A DNA stretch of 5,733 nucleotides from Balneolaceae bacterium. GTDB lineage: Bacteria; Bacteroidota; Rhodothermia; Balneolales; Balneolaceae. The stretch is from contig SKRK01000169.1 in assembly GCA_007118525.1 (NCBI GenBank), positions 1 to 5,733 on the forward strand, written 5' to 3'. Position numbers and translations under genes: made by a program. Positions 1-5,665 of this stretch are shown here, piece after piece. The notes under the pieces were generated by a model, which was not told the DNA's origin, did no database searches, and saw only the letters and a program-made list of their open reading frames with translations. Each line of letters begins with the position of its first letter. The stretch's first letter is position 1.

Positions 1-18
1 GATCTTATTTTGTTGCAT
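1..18 (-). CDS. Possible 5' end of a minus-strand gene running off the left edge
   Basis: The minus strand has an ATG at 18-16 followed by codons reading MQQNKI up to the window edge, with no stop. An AGAGGA run (complement of 23-28) lies four bases before the ATG, a reasonable ribosome binding site, although the other genes here lack one. The gene would follow the sugar dehydrogenase in the same direction but beyond its terminator. It has a Crp/Fnr-like box about 50 bases upstream, so it would be separately transcribed. Six codons give no clue to function, and the reading frame may not be real. Confidence 0.25.
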
Positions 19-68
19 ATAGTCCTCTGTTTATTTAACACTATCTGCTTAAAAACTCATCGATAAAC

Positions 69-82
69 ATGATTATAATCAA
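69..82 (-). promoter_or_regulatory. Crp/Fnr-type box candidate
   Basis: The minus strand reads TTGATTATAATCAT. This contains a perfect 12-bp palindrome (70-81) and matches the FNR consensus TTGAT-N4-ATCAA at nine of its ten fixed bases. On the minus strand a weak -10-like GATAGT (complement of 40-45) would place a transcription start near 33 and the box centre near -42. That is the usual class II activator spacing for Crp/Fnr proteins. The hexamer is a poor match, so the promoter part is inference. The presumed target is the gene starting at 18. Confidence 0.4.
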
Positions 83-96
83 CTGCCATTAAACCA

Positions 97-131
97 AAAA
101 ATCCCTGCAAACAGAGTCTGCAGGGATTTTT
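97..131 (-). terminator. Rho-independent terminator of the sugar dehydrogenase gene
   Basis: A 13-bp perfect stem (97-109 with 119-131; core ATCCCTGCA/TGCAGGGAT) closes a 9-base loop. On the minus strand the stem runs into a T-rich tract (complement of 96-101) and starts 26 bases after the TAA stop at 158-160. The other arm also ends in Ts on the plus strand, so the hairpin could work in both directions, but no plus-strand gene enters from the left within the window. Confidence 0.85.
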
Positions 132-157
132 CTTTCGGCTGCAACATGTGCAGTTTT

Positions 158-1315
158 TTAATCGTTAGGTTCAATTCTGTATATCGCGCCCGGAGTTTCA
201 TCCGTAACCACATATATAAACCCATCCGGTCCTTCCCGAACGTCTCTTATTCTGCCTAACTCAAATGTGAGAAGTTCTTCATCATGAATTACGGTATAAT
301 CCTCGATAACCAATCTTCGAATTCGTTCGGGCCTTAATCCTCCGGCCAAAAGATTCCCCTCCCATTGCGGGAACTTATCGGTTGTTACAAGTGCAAGCCC
401 CGAAGGTGCTAGTGTGGGCAGAAATTCATACACAGGATCGACCATACTTTCCATTTGACGGGCTTCTGTATGATTATGAAACTCTCTGTCATCACGGTAG
501 TCGCGGCCAAGGCTAACCGTTGGCCAGCCATAATTTTTCCCGGGCTCTATGTAGTTGAGCTCATCCCCTCCTCTGGGTCCATGCTCTGTAGCCCATATCT
601 CATTATTTTCCTGGTTGATAACCAGCCCCTGGATATTTCTATGTCCGTAAGAAAAAATTTCGTTGGCTACATCATCATCCCCCACAAAAGGATTGTCATC
701 GGGTACGGTACCGTTATCATTTAAACGTAAAAGTGTTCCTGCATGATCAGAATTATCCTGTGCCCGTGGCGGATTTGCACCTCGGTCACCAATGCTTACA
801 TACATATACCCTTCGTTGTCCCACGCAATTTTTGAACCGTAATGACGCCCTGGTGAGGAGAACCTGTTTTGCTGAAAAATCTCTTCCATCTGCACAAAAT
901 CAGCTCCGTCAAGCTGGCCTCTTACAACCGTAAGTGCCGTTTCATCATCCGGTCCGGCCTGGGAGTAAGTTAGATATATCCATCCATTTTCGGAGTAGTT
1001 GGGATGCACAGAAACTTCCATCATACCTCCCTGATTAACCGCTCTTACTTCGGGAGTTCCATTCACAACCGTTACATTACCATTCTCAACAATATTAAGT
1101 CTGCCGGGCCTCTCTGTAACCAGCATTCTGTTGTCGGGAAGAAATGCCAATGCCCAGGGCCTCTCCAGATCCCCTGCAACCTTCGTCACTTTAATGTCCT
1201 GATATTCAGTTCGCAGCTCAAGGTCTTGCCATGCTTCCGAATCCTCCACAGCATCACAGCTATATCCAAGAAAAGCAATTATCAGTAAAGAGATAATATG
1301 TTTAAGGTATTTCAT
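158..1315 (-). CDS. PQQ-dependent sugar dehydrogenase (soluble GDH/YliI family), lipoprotein
   Basis: This 385-residue protein belongs to the six-bladed beta-propeller family of soluble quinoprotein glucose dehydrogenase and E. coli YliI, which oxidise aldose sugars with pyrroloquinoline quinone. Residues 1-20 form a lipoprotein signal (K-rich start, hydrophobic core, LGYSC) with C20 as the likely lipidated residue. G at -3 makes the lipobox loose. The acidic stretch DAVEDSE follows, resembling Bacteroidota surface-export signals. Visible family motifs are RHYG with probable catalytic H158, GHRNIQG with R226-N227, EHGPRGGDELN at 244-254, APSG at 303-306, and GRIRD with R355 and R357, matching the PQQ-contacting arginines of Acinetobacter sGDH. 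R328 may replace the usual cofactor-binding Lys. Length is normal for the family. No PQQ synthesis gene is in the window, and the exact sugar cannot be told. The start is the only ATG before the signal peptide. Confidence 0.9.
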   Translation of the reverse strand: MKYLKHIISLLIIAFLGYSCDAVEDSEAWQDLELRTEYQDIKVTKVAGDLERPWALAFLPDNRMLVTERPGRLNIVENGNVTVVNGTPEVRAVNQGGMMEVSVHPNYSENGWIYLTYSQAGPDDETALTVVRGQLDGADFVQMEEIFQQNRFSSPGRHYGSKIAWDNEGYMYVSIGDRGANPPRAQDNSDHAGTLLRLNDNGTVPDDNPFVGDDDVANEIFSYGHRNIQGLVINQENNEIWATEHGPRGGDELNYIEPGKNYGWPTVSLGRDYRDDREFHNHTEARQMESMVDPVYEFLPTLAPSGLALVTTDKFPQWEGNLLAGGLRPERIRRLVIEDYTVIHDEELLTFELGRIRDVREGPDGFIYVVTDETPGAIYRIEPND

Positions 1316-1562
1316 TTATATATCAGTTTAGTTTGATTGTTTAATAAGATGTATAGTAGTAAATAACTGCCTTCTAAAAGGTTAAACGATGAAAAAAAGT
1401 TCACTTTCAGCTATTTAAGCTTTAAAGCGTAAATTTAACCGCAATCAATTAAACTCTTTCAGAATCAGACACACCGCCACATTATGCCGGCAATCGAATC
1501 AAATGATTCGGTTTTTCGTATTTTAAATTAAAATTTACCCATCGCTTCTCACTAAACAAAAT
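1316..1562. promoter_or_regulatory. Divergent intergenic region between the sugar dehydrogenase and methyltransferase genes
   Basis: This 247-base AT-rich stretch separates two divergent starts, so it should hold promoters for both. I could not find a convincing Bacteroidota promoter (TTG then TAnnTTTG) on either strand. It contains a terminator-like hairpin (1492-1516) and an AT-only inverted repeat, ATTTTAA-A-TTAAAAT, at 1520-1534, 28 bases before the methyltransferase ATG. No credible gene is visible inside. Confidence 0.4.
1492..1516 (+). terminator. Terminator-like hairpin in the methyltransferase leader
   Basis: AATCGAATC (1492-1500) pairs with GATTCGGTT (1505-1513), nine pairs including one G-U, around the loop AAAT. 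The 3' arm runs into five Ts (1512-1516). It points along the plus strand, 46 bases before the methyltransferase ATG. No plus-strand gene precedes it, so it would either block antisense read-through from the sugar dehydrogenase region or attenuate the methyltransferase transcript. The stem is AT-rich and only moderately stable. Confidence 0.4.
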
Positions 1563-2201
1563 ATGATACACTGTATTCTATGCCAATCAGAAAAAACAGA
1601 TACTCTCTGTAAGGTAGAAGGCTACGATTATTTCCAGTGCCCTGAATGCAGGCTCATATTTATGGATCCGAATCAGAGGCTTAGTCCGTCTGTAGAAAAA
1701 AGCCGGTACGATCAGCACGAAAACGACCCCAATAATGAACACTACCGAAAGTTCTTGGATAAGCTTTTTGAACCTCTCGAGAAACAGCTGAAAAGAGAAA
1801 GTTTTGGGCTTGATTTCGGGTCCGGGCCCGGACCCACACTGAGTATCATGTTTGAAGAGAGAGGGCATCAAATGAACATCTTTGATCCCTTCTATGCCAA
1901 CGACCCTTCTGTATTTGAGCATCAGTACGATTTTATCACCTGCACGGAAACTGCTGAGCATCTGTTTAACCCCCGAAAAGAGTTTGAAAGGTTATGGAGC
2001 TCCCTCAAGCCGGGTGGTTATCTCGGAATTATGACAAAATTTGTCCCATCTATCGAAGCGTTTCCAAAATGGCACTATCGCCGCGACGACACCCACGTAA
2101 CCTTCTATTCAAAAGAGACCTTTCACTGGCTGGCAGATCACTGGGATGCATCCGTTGATATTATAGGTAACAGTGTCGCCATTTTTAAAAAACCGGAATA
2201 A
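1563..2201 (+). CDS. Class I SAM-dependent methyltransferase with N-terminal Cys4 zinc finger
   Basis: The 212-residue protein starts with a zinc-ribbon-like module: C4-x2-C7 and C26-x2-C29, the latter in YFQCPECRLIF. A compact Rossmann methyltransferase follows. Motif I is LDFGSGPG (83-90), the strand-end acidic residue is probably D108 in NIFDPF, motif IV lies in YDFITCTETAEHL (122-134), and the post-motif LKPGGYLGI lies at 149-156. The HYRRDDTHVTFYS segment (171-183) is a known hallmark of the Methyltransf_23-type family. The protein should transfer a methyl group from S-adenosylmethionine, but the substrate is not deducible, and such Cys4 methyltransferases vary widely. It is short but complete. 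No Shine-Dalgarno sequence precedes the ATG at 1563, and the first Cys pair right after it supports this start. The next gene follows after 101 bases in the same direction. Confidence 0.85.
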   Translation: MIHCILCQSEKTDTLCKVEGYDYFQCPECRLIFMDPNQRLSPSVEKSRYDQHENDPNNEHYRKFLDKLFEPLEKQLKRESFGLDFGSGPGPTLSIMFEERGHQMNIFDPFYANDPSVFEHQYDFITCTETAEHLFNPRKEFERLWSSLKPGGYLGIMTKFVPSIEAFPKWHYRRDDTHVTFYSKETFHWLADHWDASVDIIGNSVAIFKKPE

Positions 2202-2302
2202 AATCATAACCGGATTTATTCAACTGCAGGCTTTTCAAAAGCTACTCCAATACTCTATCTTTCCACTCATCATCAACATTTATCAGAACAGATTTAGACC
2301 CT

Positions 2303-2806
2303 ATGAATTCAGACGAAATCAGAGCCATTCAGGCTCCGCTTAAAGAACAGTATAAAACCGATCCGGAATCGGCAATTATAACCTTAAAGGCCTCCGGCAA
2401 ACTGGGGGAAGGGTTAACCTGTAAAGTAGACACCGGGAAATCGCTGGTAGAAGCCGGCCTGCACCCCGCTACCGGTGGAACCGGACTTGCTGCCTGCTCA
2501 GGAGACATGCTTTTGGAAGCCCTGGTGGCTTGTGCCGGTGTAACACTCAGCGCCGTTGCTACAGCTATTGAAATAGACCTGAAAGATGCAGCTCTGTCCG
2601 CAGAGGGTGACCTCGACTTCCGGGGTACACTTGGTGTTTCAAAAGAGGCGCCGGTCGGGTTTAAAAATATTCGGCTTCATTACAATATTGAGACGGATGC
2701 AACTGACGAGCAGGTTTCTACCCTCCTAAAACTTACGGAGCGGTATTGCGTGGTTTATCAAACCCTTTCAGCCGGCTGCATCATCGATGTGTCTCATAAC
2801 CGTTAA
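2303..2806 (+). CDS. OsmC family protein
   Basis: This 167-residue cytoplasmic protein has the OsmC/Ohr fold signature. The first reactive Cys is C77 in LLEALVACAGVTL on the central helix, with E72 nearby, and the second is C149 in RYCVVYQTL near the C-terminus. In characterised members this pair reduces organic hydroperoxides or hydrogen peroxide by thiol chemistry, so a peroxidase role in oxidative stress is likely. C40, C65 and C159 are additional and not part of the usual pair. The length is slightly above the usual 135-150 because of an N-terminal extension of about 20 residues (MNSDEIRAIQ onward), also seen in some OsmC-like proteins. It sits between the methyltransferase and the YgjV-like gene with gaps of about 100 bases, so co-transcription is possible but unproven. 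The physiological substrate is unknown. Confidence 0.88.
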   Translation: MNSDEIRAIQAPLKEQYKTDPESAIITLKASGKLGEGLTCKVDTGKSLVEAGLHPATGGTGLAACSGDMLLEALVACAGVTLSAVATAIEIDLKDAALSAEGDLDFRGTLGVSKEAPVGFKNIRLHYNIETDATDEQVSTLLKLTERYCVVYQTLSAGCIIDVSHNR

Positions 2807-2835
2807 CCACGGATCTCACGGGTTTTAAAAAGAAG

Positions 2836-2864
2836 AATATATCACGTGCAATATCAGATATATT
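2836..2864. promoter_or_regulatory. 8-bp inverted repeat upstream of the YgjV-like gene
   Basis: AATATATC (2836-2843) and GATATATT (2857-2864) are exact reverse complements separated by 13 bases. They lie in the 99-base gap after the OsmC gene, 41 bases before the next ATG. A CACGTG palindrome (2843-2848) overlaps the left arm. It may be an operator or a weak RNA hairpin. No T-run follows, so it is not a normal terminator. Confidence 0.3.
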
Positions 2865-2905
2865 ATGCTCACAACTGACCTCACCACCCTTTAAGACAAT
2901 CACTA

Positions 2906-3523
2906 ATGGAATCCTATGTTCTGTATGAGATAATCGGATATGCCGCTTCTGTTCTTGTGGCCATTTCGCTGATGATGAGCGCCATTGTAAAGCTGCGGGT
3001 TGTGAATATGATCGGAGCATTCACGTTTGCCGTCTACGGTATTTTGATCAACTCCATTCCCGTTGCAGCCATGAACGCATTTATTGTTCTAATCAATGTA
3101 TACTTCCTGGTGAAAATATTTAAAAGTGACAAATACTTTGAACTCCTGCCCTCCTCTTCTGAAAGCACATATCTGAAAAAATTTCTCAGCTTTTACAAAG
3201 AGAGCATTCAAAACTATCAACCTGATTTTTCATTTAAGAAGAGTTATAACTGGGCCCTGTTTGTATTAAGTGACATGGTTCCCGCAGGCTTGATATTGGG
3301 CAACAGAAAAGATAACCAACTTCAGATTGATCTCGACTTTGTAATTCCCAGCTACCGTGATTTTAAAATTGGAAAATACCTGTTCAATGAAAAACTGGGC
3401 TACTTCAAAAGTGAGGGGATAGAAACCATCGTCGCATCTCCCGGCAACGAATACCACAACAGCTACCTTGAGAAGGTCGGATTCGAAAGGGAAAACGATC
3501 TATATATATTATCAATTAAGTAA
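2906..3523 (+). CDS. YgjV-like inner-membrane protein with GNAT-like C-terminal domain
   Basis: The 205-residue product has two parts. Residues 5-27, 32-50 and 53-72 are three hydrophobic segments with the look of the YgjV family (GYAASVLVAISLMM; VNMIGAFTFAVYGI), a membrane family of unknown function. After a charged linker (73-110), residues 115-205 resemble a GNAT acyltransferase. LDFVIPSYRDFKIGKYLF (143-160) fits beta4 plus the acyl-CoA loop, with R151 and G156 in a relaxed R/Q-x-x-G-x-G/A motif. IETIVASPGNEYHNSYLEKVGFE (172-194) fits the beta5/alpha4 end with the typical terminal GF. The second Gly of the loop is replaced by Lys, so catalysis is uncertain. The domain is shorter than a full GNAT (about 140-150 residues). 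The acyl acceptor is unknown. The start is the first ATG before the first membrane segment. Confidence 0.7.
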   Translation: MESYVLYEIIGYAASVLVAISLMMSAIVKLRVVNMIGAFTFAVYGILINSIPVAAMNAFIVLINVYFLVKIFKSDKYFELLPSSSESTYLKKFLSFYKESIQNYQPDFSFKKSYNWALFVLSDMVPAGLILGNRKDNQLQIDLDFVIPSYRDFKIGKYLFNEKLGYFKSEGIETIVASPGNEYHNSYLEKVGFERENDLYILSIK

Positions 3524-3560
3524 ATTAGCCTGAATTCAAGATAAGAACTAAGGCTCCAAT

Positions 3561-3699
3561 AGTCCCCCTTCGAAGTGGGCAGAGTCCCGATGGTTCAGGA
3601 CGAGGGGGATGACCCACTGAGTATTGATATGACTCATGAATTCATTATTTGACTACAAATTCACTACTTTTTATCCCCCCATCGGCTGACGGAGGGACA
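3561..3699 (+). repeat. Structured GC-rich intergenic repeat, copy 1 (upstream of ade)
   Basis: The element begins AGTCCCCCTT (3561-3570) and ends GGAGGGACA, so GTCCC (3562-3566) pairs with GGGAC (3694-3698). Inside are an imperfect hairpin at 3564-3579 (CCCCCTTCGAAGTGGG), a GTCC/GGAC hairpin (3584-3587 with 3598-3601), and GGGGGAT (3604-3610) pairing with ATCCCCC (3673-3679) across 62 bases of unrelated AT-rich sequence. A further hairpin, ACGGAG/CTCCGT (3689-3694 with 3700-3705), overlaps the right end. The order and orientation of parts match the copy at 5405-5544, while the interiors differ. It has the architecture of a non-coding REP/MITE-like element. No protein is encoded. Confidence 0.75.
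3624..3637 (+). promoter_or_regulatory. Crp/Fnr-like half-symmetric box upstream of ade
   Basis: TTGATATGACTCAT fits TTGA-N6-TCAT, the pattern also found at 69-82 (minus) and 5570-5583. The central six bases are not symmetric here, so this is the weakest of the three. It lies in the AT-rich interior of repeat copy 1, 104 bases before the ade ATG. A TTGACT at 3649-3654 follows 11 bases downstream and could be a -35 element, but no good -10 follows it. Confidence 0.25.
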
Positions 3700-3741
3700 C
3701 TCCGTAACTAGCTCTTATATCGAAATCACGTTAATTTAGCT

Positions 3742-5361
3742 ATGAAATCAGTTAAAGGAATTATCATTGACCCTCTAAACAGGGAGCAGTATAAAGGAGA
3801 AGTGCATATTAAGGGTGGAAAAATCTCCTCCATCAATAAAATTGCCGAAGCTCCGAACCACTACATAATGCCGGGCCTGGTGGACTCACATATCCATATC
3901 GAAAGCTCCATGCTCGTTCCCTCCGAGTTTGCAAAGCTTGCTGTTCGGCATGGTACAGTGGCCACGGTATCAGATCCTCACGAAATCGCTAATGTTTGCG
4001 GGATAGAGGGTGTGGAGTATATGATTGAAAACGGGAAAAAAGTTCCGTTGAAATTCAATTTCGGAGCCCCCTCCTGCGTTCCGGCCACAACGTTTGAAAC
4101 AGCCGGAGCTGTACTGGATGTAAAGGATGTTGAAGAACTTTTGAAGCGGGATGACATACTCTACCTGGCCGAAATGATGAACTGGCCGGGGGTTTTGAAT
4201 GATGACCCGGATGTATTGGCTAAAATTATGGCCGCACAGAAAAAGGGAAAGCCGGTTGACGGCCATGCCCCGGGACTGAAAGGGGAAAGGGCAGCAAAAT
4301 ATGCCTCTGCAAAAATCTCAACCGATCATGAGTGTTACAGCAAAGAGGAGGCGATCGACAAGCTTAATAACGGCATGCTGATTGCCATCAGAGAAGGGAG
4401 CGCCGCAAAAAATTACGACGCACTGATCGAGCTTCTGGGTGAGTACCCCGGCAGAATCATGTTCTGCTCGGACGACAAGCACCCCGATGACCTCCTTCAG
4501 GGACATATAAACGAGATAGTTCGCCGGACACTGGCTCTGGGTTATAATCTTTTTGATACTCTGTTCGCCGCGTCAGTTCTTCCGGTACAGCACTATAACC
4601 TGAATGTGGGGCTGCTTCGTAAAGGTGATCCCGCAGATTTCATAGTTGTGGATCATCCCGATACCATGAATGTTCAACAAACATGGATCGACGGCAAACG
4701 GGTATTTCACAACGATACTGTTCTCTTTCCGGATGTAAAAACCACCAGGATCAATCGCTTTCACTCCTACCCTGTTTTAGCAGATGATTTTAAACTGATA
4801 TCTGAAATGAGCCGTCAAGAGGTGATTGTAGCTCGTGACGGAGAATTAATCACCGGCAGGGAAACGGTTAATCTTGCGGTAAAAGATGGTGAAGTGATGG
4901 CTGATCCTGCGCGGGATGTTTTAAAAATTGCGGTAGTGAATCGTTATAAGGAAGAGAAACCCGCGATCGGATTTATAAAAAACTTCGGCTTAAAAAACGG
5001 TGCAATTGCATCATCCGTCGCTCACGATTCTCATAATATTATTGTGGTAGGCACCAGTGATGAATTTTTGAGCCTGGCCGTAAACCTGATCATGAAGAAT
5101 GAGGGCGGAATTGCTGCAGTTCATGGAGAAAAAACTGACGTGCTTCCACTGCCCGTTGGCGGAATAATGAGTGATTCACCGGGCATTGAAGTTGCAAGAG
5201 GATATGAAAGGCTGACAAAAATGTCTCGTGATATGGGCAGCACATTAAAGTCGCCCTTTATGCTGATCTCTTTTATGGCACTGCTCGTCATACCCAGCCT
5301 GAAGATGAGCGATAAAGGCCTCTTCGACGCGGAGAAGTTTGAATTTGTTGATCAGGGGTGA
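3742..5361 (+). CDS. ade: Adenine deaminase (EC 3.5.4.2)
   Basis: This 539-residue cytoplasmic amidohydrolase converts adenine to hypoxanthine and ammonia, feeding purine salvage. The metal site is complete: H50 and H52 in MPGLVDSHIHIESS, E144 in LAEMMNWPG, H175 in DGHAPG, H196 in STDHEC, and the Asp pair D244-D245 in FCSDDKHPDD. The beta-sandwich returns at GDPADFIVVD (295-304). The C-terminal domain typical of this family, absent from most other amidohydrolases, is present, with SVAHDSHNIIVVGT (425-438) and PLPVGGIMS (469-477). It is shorter than the B. subtilis and E. coli enzymes (about 575-590) mainly because the N-terminus starts directly with the first beta-sandwich strand. No key residue is missing. 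The ATG at 3742 has no Shine-Dalgarno sequence. The gene stands alone between two same-orientation repeat copies and is probably monocistronic, ending at the second copy. Confidence 0.96.
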   Translation: MKSVKGIIIDPLNREQYKGEVHIKGGKISSINKIAEAPNHYIMPGLVDSHIHIESSMLVPSEFAKLAVRHGTVATVSDPHEIANVCGIEGVEYMIENGKKVPLKFNFGAPSCVPATTFETAGAVLDVKDVEELLKRDDILYLAEMMNWPGVLNDDPDVLAKIMAAQKKGKPVDGHAPGLKGERAAKYASAKISTDHECYSKEEAIDKLNNGMLIAIREGSAAKNYDALIELLGEYPGRIMFCSDDKHPDDLLQGHINEIVRRTLALGYNLFDTLFAASVLPVQHYNLNVGLLRKGDPADFIVVDHPDTMNVQQTWIDGKRVFHNDTVLFPDVKTTRINRFHSYPVLADDFKLISEMSRQEVIVARDGELITGRETVNLAVKDGEVMADPARDVLKIAVVNRYKEEKPAIGFIKNFGLKNGAIASSVAHDSHNIIVVGTSDEFLSLAVNLIMKNEGGIAAVHGEKTDVLPLPVGGIMSDSPGIEVARGYERLTKMSRDMGSTLKSPFMLISFMALLVIPSLKMSDKGLFDAEKFEFVDQG

Positions 5362-5404
5362 GTTGTTTAGGCGTGAGTCTTGAGTTTAATTCAGATTGAG
5401 TTAT

Positions 5405-5544
5405 AAAGAGTCCCCCTTTGAAGGGGGAAAGACACGCAAAGCGTGGCAGGGGGATGCAGAGTAAGGGTAGAAACTTTGATAATGATTCTGATTCAGATCA
5501 ACGCTCTTTACTTATCCCCCGGCCGGCTGGCGAAGGGACTTTTT
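5405..5544 (+). repeat. Structured GC-rich intergenic repeat, copy 2 (downstream of ade)
   Basis: AAAGAGTCCC (5405-5414) pairs with GGGACTTTTT (5535-5544), ten pairs with one G-U. Inside are CCCCCTT/AAGGGGG (5412-5418 with 5421-5427), CACGC-AAA-GCGTG (5433-5445), and GGGGGAT (5449-5455) pairing with ATCCCCC (5514-5520) across 58 bases. The right part, CCGGCTGGCGAAGGGAC, parallels ATCGGCTGACGGAGGGAC of copy 1. It starts 43 bases after the ade stop, and the GGGACTTTTT end suggests it also serves as the ade terminator. A short open frame through 5443-5643 crosses the repeat and has no protein character. Confidence 0.78.
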
Positions 5545-5569
5545 CTCTCTTTCTTTATCACTATCTGTA

Positions 5570-5583
5570 TTGAGATATCTCAT
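5570..5583 (+). promoter_or_regulatory. Palindromic operator candidate upstream of the PaaZ-like gene
   Basis: TTGAGATATCTCAT contains a perfect 12-bp palindrome, TGAGATATCTCA (5571-5582). It fits the same TTGA-N6-TCAT frame as the Crp/Fnr-like box at 69-82, with G and C in place of the inner T and A. It lies 82 bases before the ATG at 5666, a plausible place for an activator or repressor site. TetR-type regulators of phenylacetate genes also bind palindromes, so the protein family is open. Confidence 0.4.
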
Positions 5584-5608
5584 CTCTATTTTATTATCTT
5601 CAACAGTA

Positions 5609-5639
5609 GAACAGCAATCATCAGCTGTTCAGATTTTTT
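5609..5639 (+). terminator. Terminator-like hairpin just upstream of the PaaZ-like gene
   Basis: GAACAGC (5609-5615) pairs perfectly with GCTGTTC (5624-5630) around the 8-base loop AATCATCA. After AGA come six Ts (5634-5639). The T-run ends 26 bases before the ATG at 5666. It could be a second terminator stopping read-through from ade, or part of the next gene's leader and act as an attenuator. The three-base gap between stem and Ts weakens the terminator reading. Confidence 0.45.
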
Positions 5640-5665
5640 ATAACAGCCTACAAAAAAACTACCAC

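Noticed and set aside
139..159. CTGCA-ACATG-TGCAG hairpin followed by six Ts on the plus strand
   Set aside because: The stem is only five pairs, it overlaps the end of the dehydrogenase coding region and no plus-strand gene enters it.
455..1288. Three plus-strand open frames opposite the sugar dehydrogenase gene
   Set aside because: They are antisense shadows of a gene with clear family motifs and have no plausible protein features.
1389..1418. Nine-codon frame MKKSSLSAI upstream of the methyltransferase hairpin, a possible leader peptide
   Set aside because: It has no run of regulatory codons and no ribosome site, and it lies over 70 bases from the hairpin; short frames like this are expected by chance.
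2230..2242. GCTTTT-C-AAAAGC palindrome between the methyltransferase and OsmC genes as a terminator
   Set aside because: The loop is too small, the stem is AT-rich and no T-run follows.
2256..2263. TATCTTTC as a Bacteroidota -7 element for the OsmC gene
   Set aside because: It lacks the final G of TAnnTTTG and no TTG lies at the required distance upstream.
3561..5544. The ade gene with its flanking repeats as a composite transposon
   Set aside because: Neither copy encodes a transposase and no target-site duplication could be identified; ade itself looks like an ordinary housekeeping gene.
5443..5643. Open frame of 66 codons on the plus strand after ade
   Set aside because: It begins inside the repeat, crosses the repeat, the palindrome and the hairpin, and its product has no domain-like pattern.
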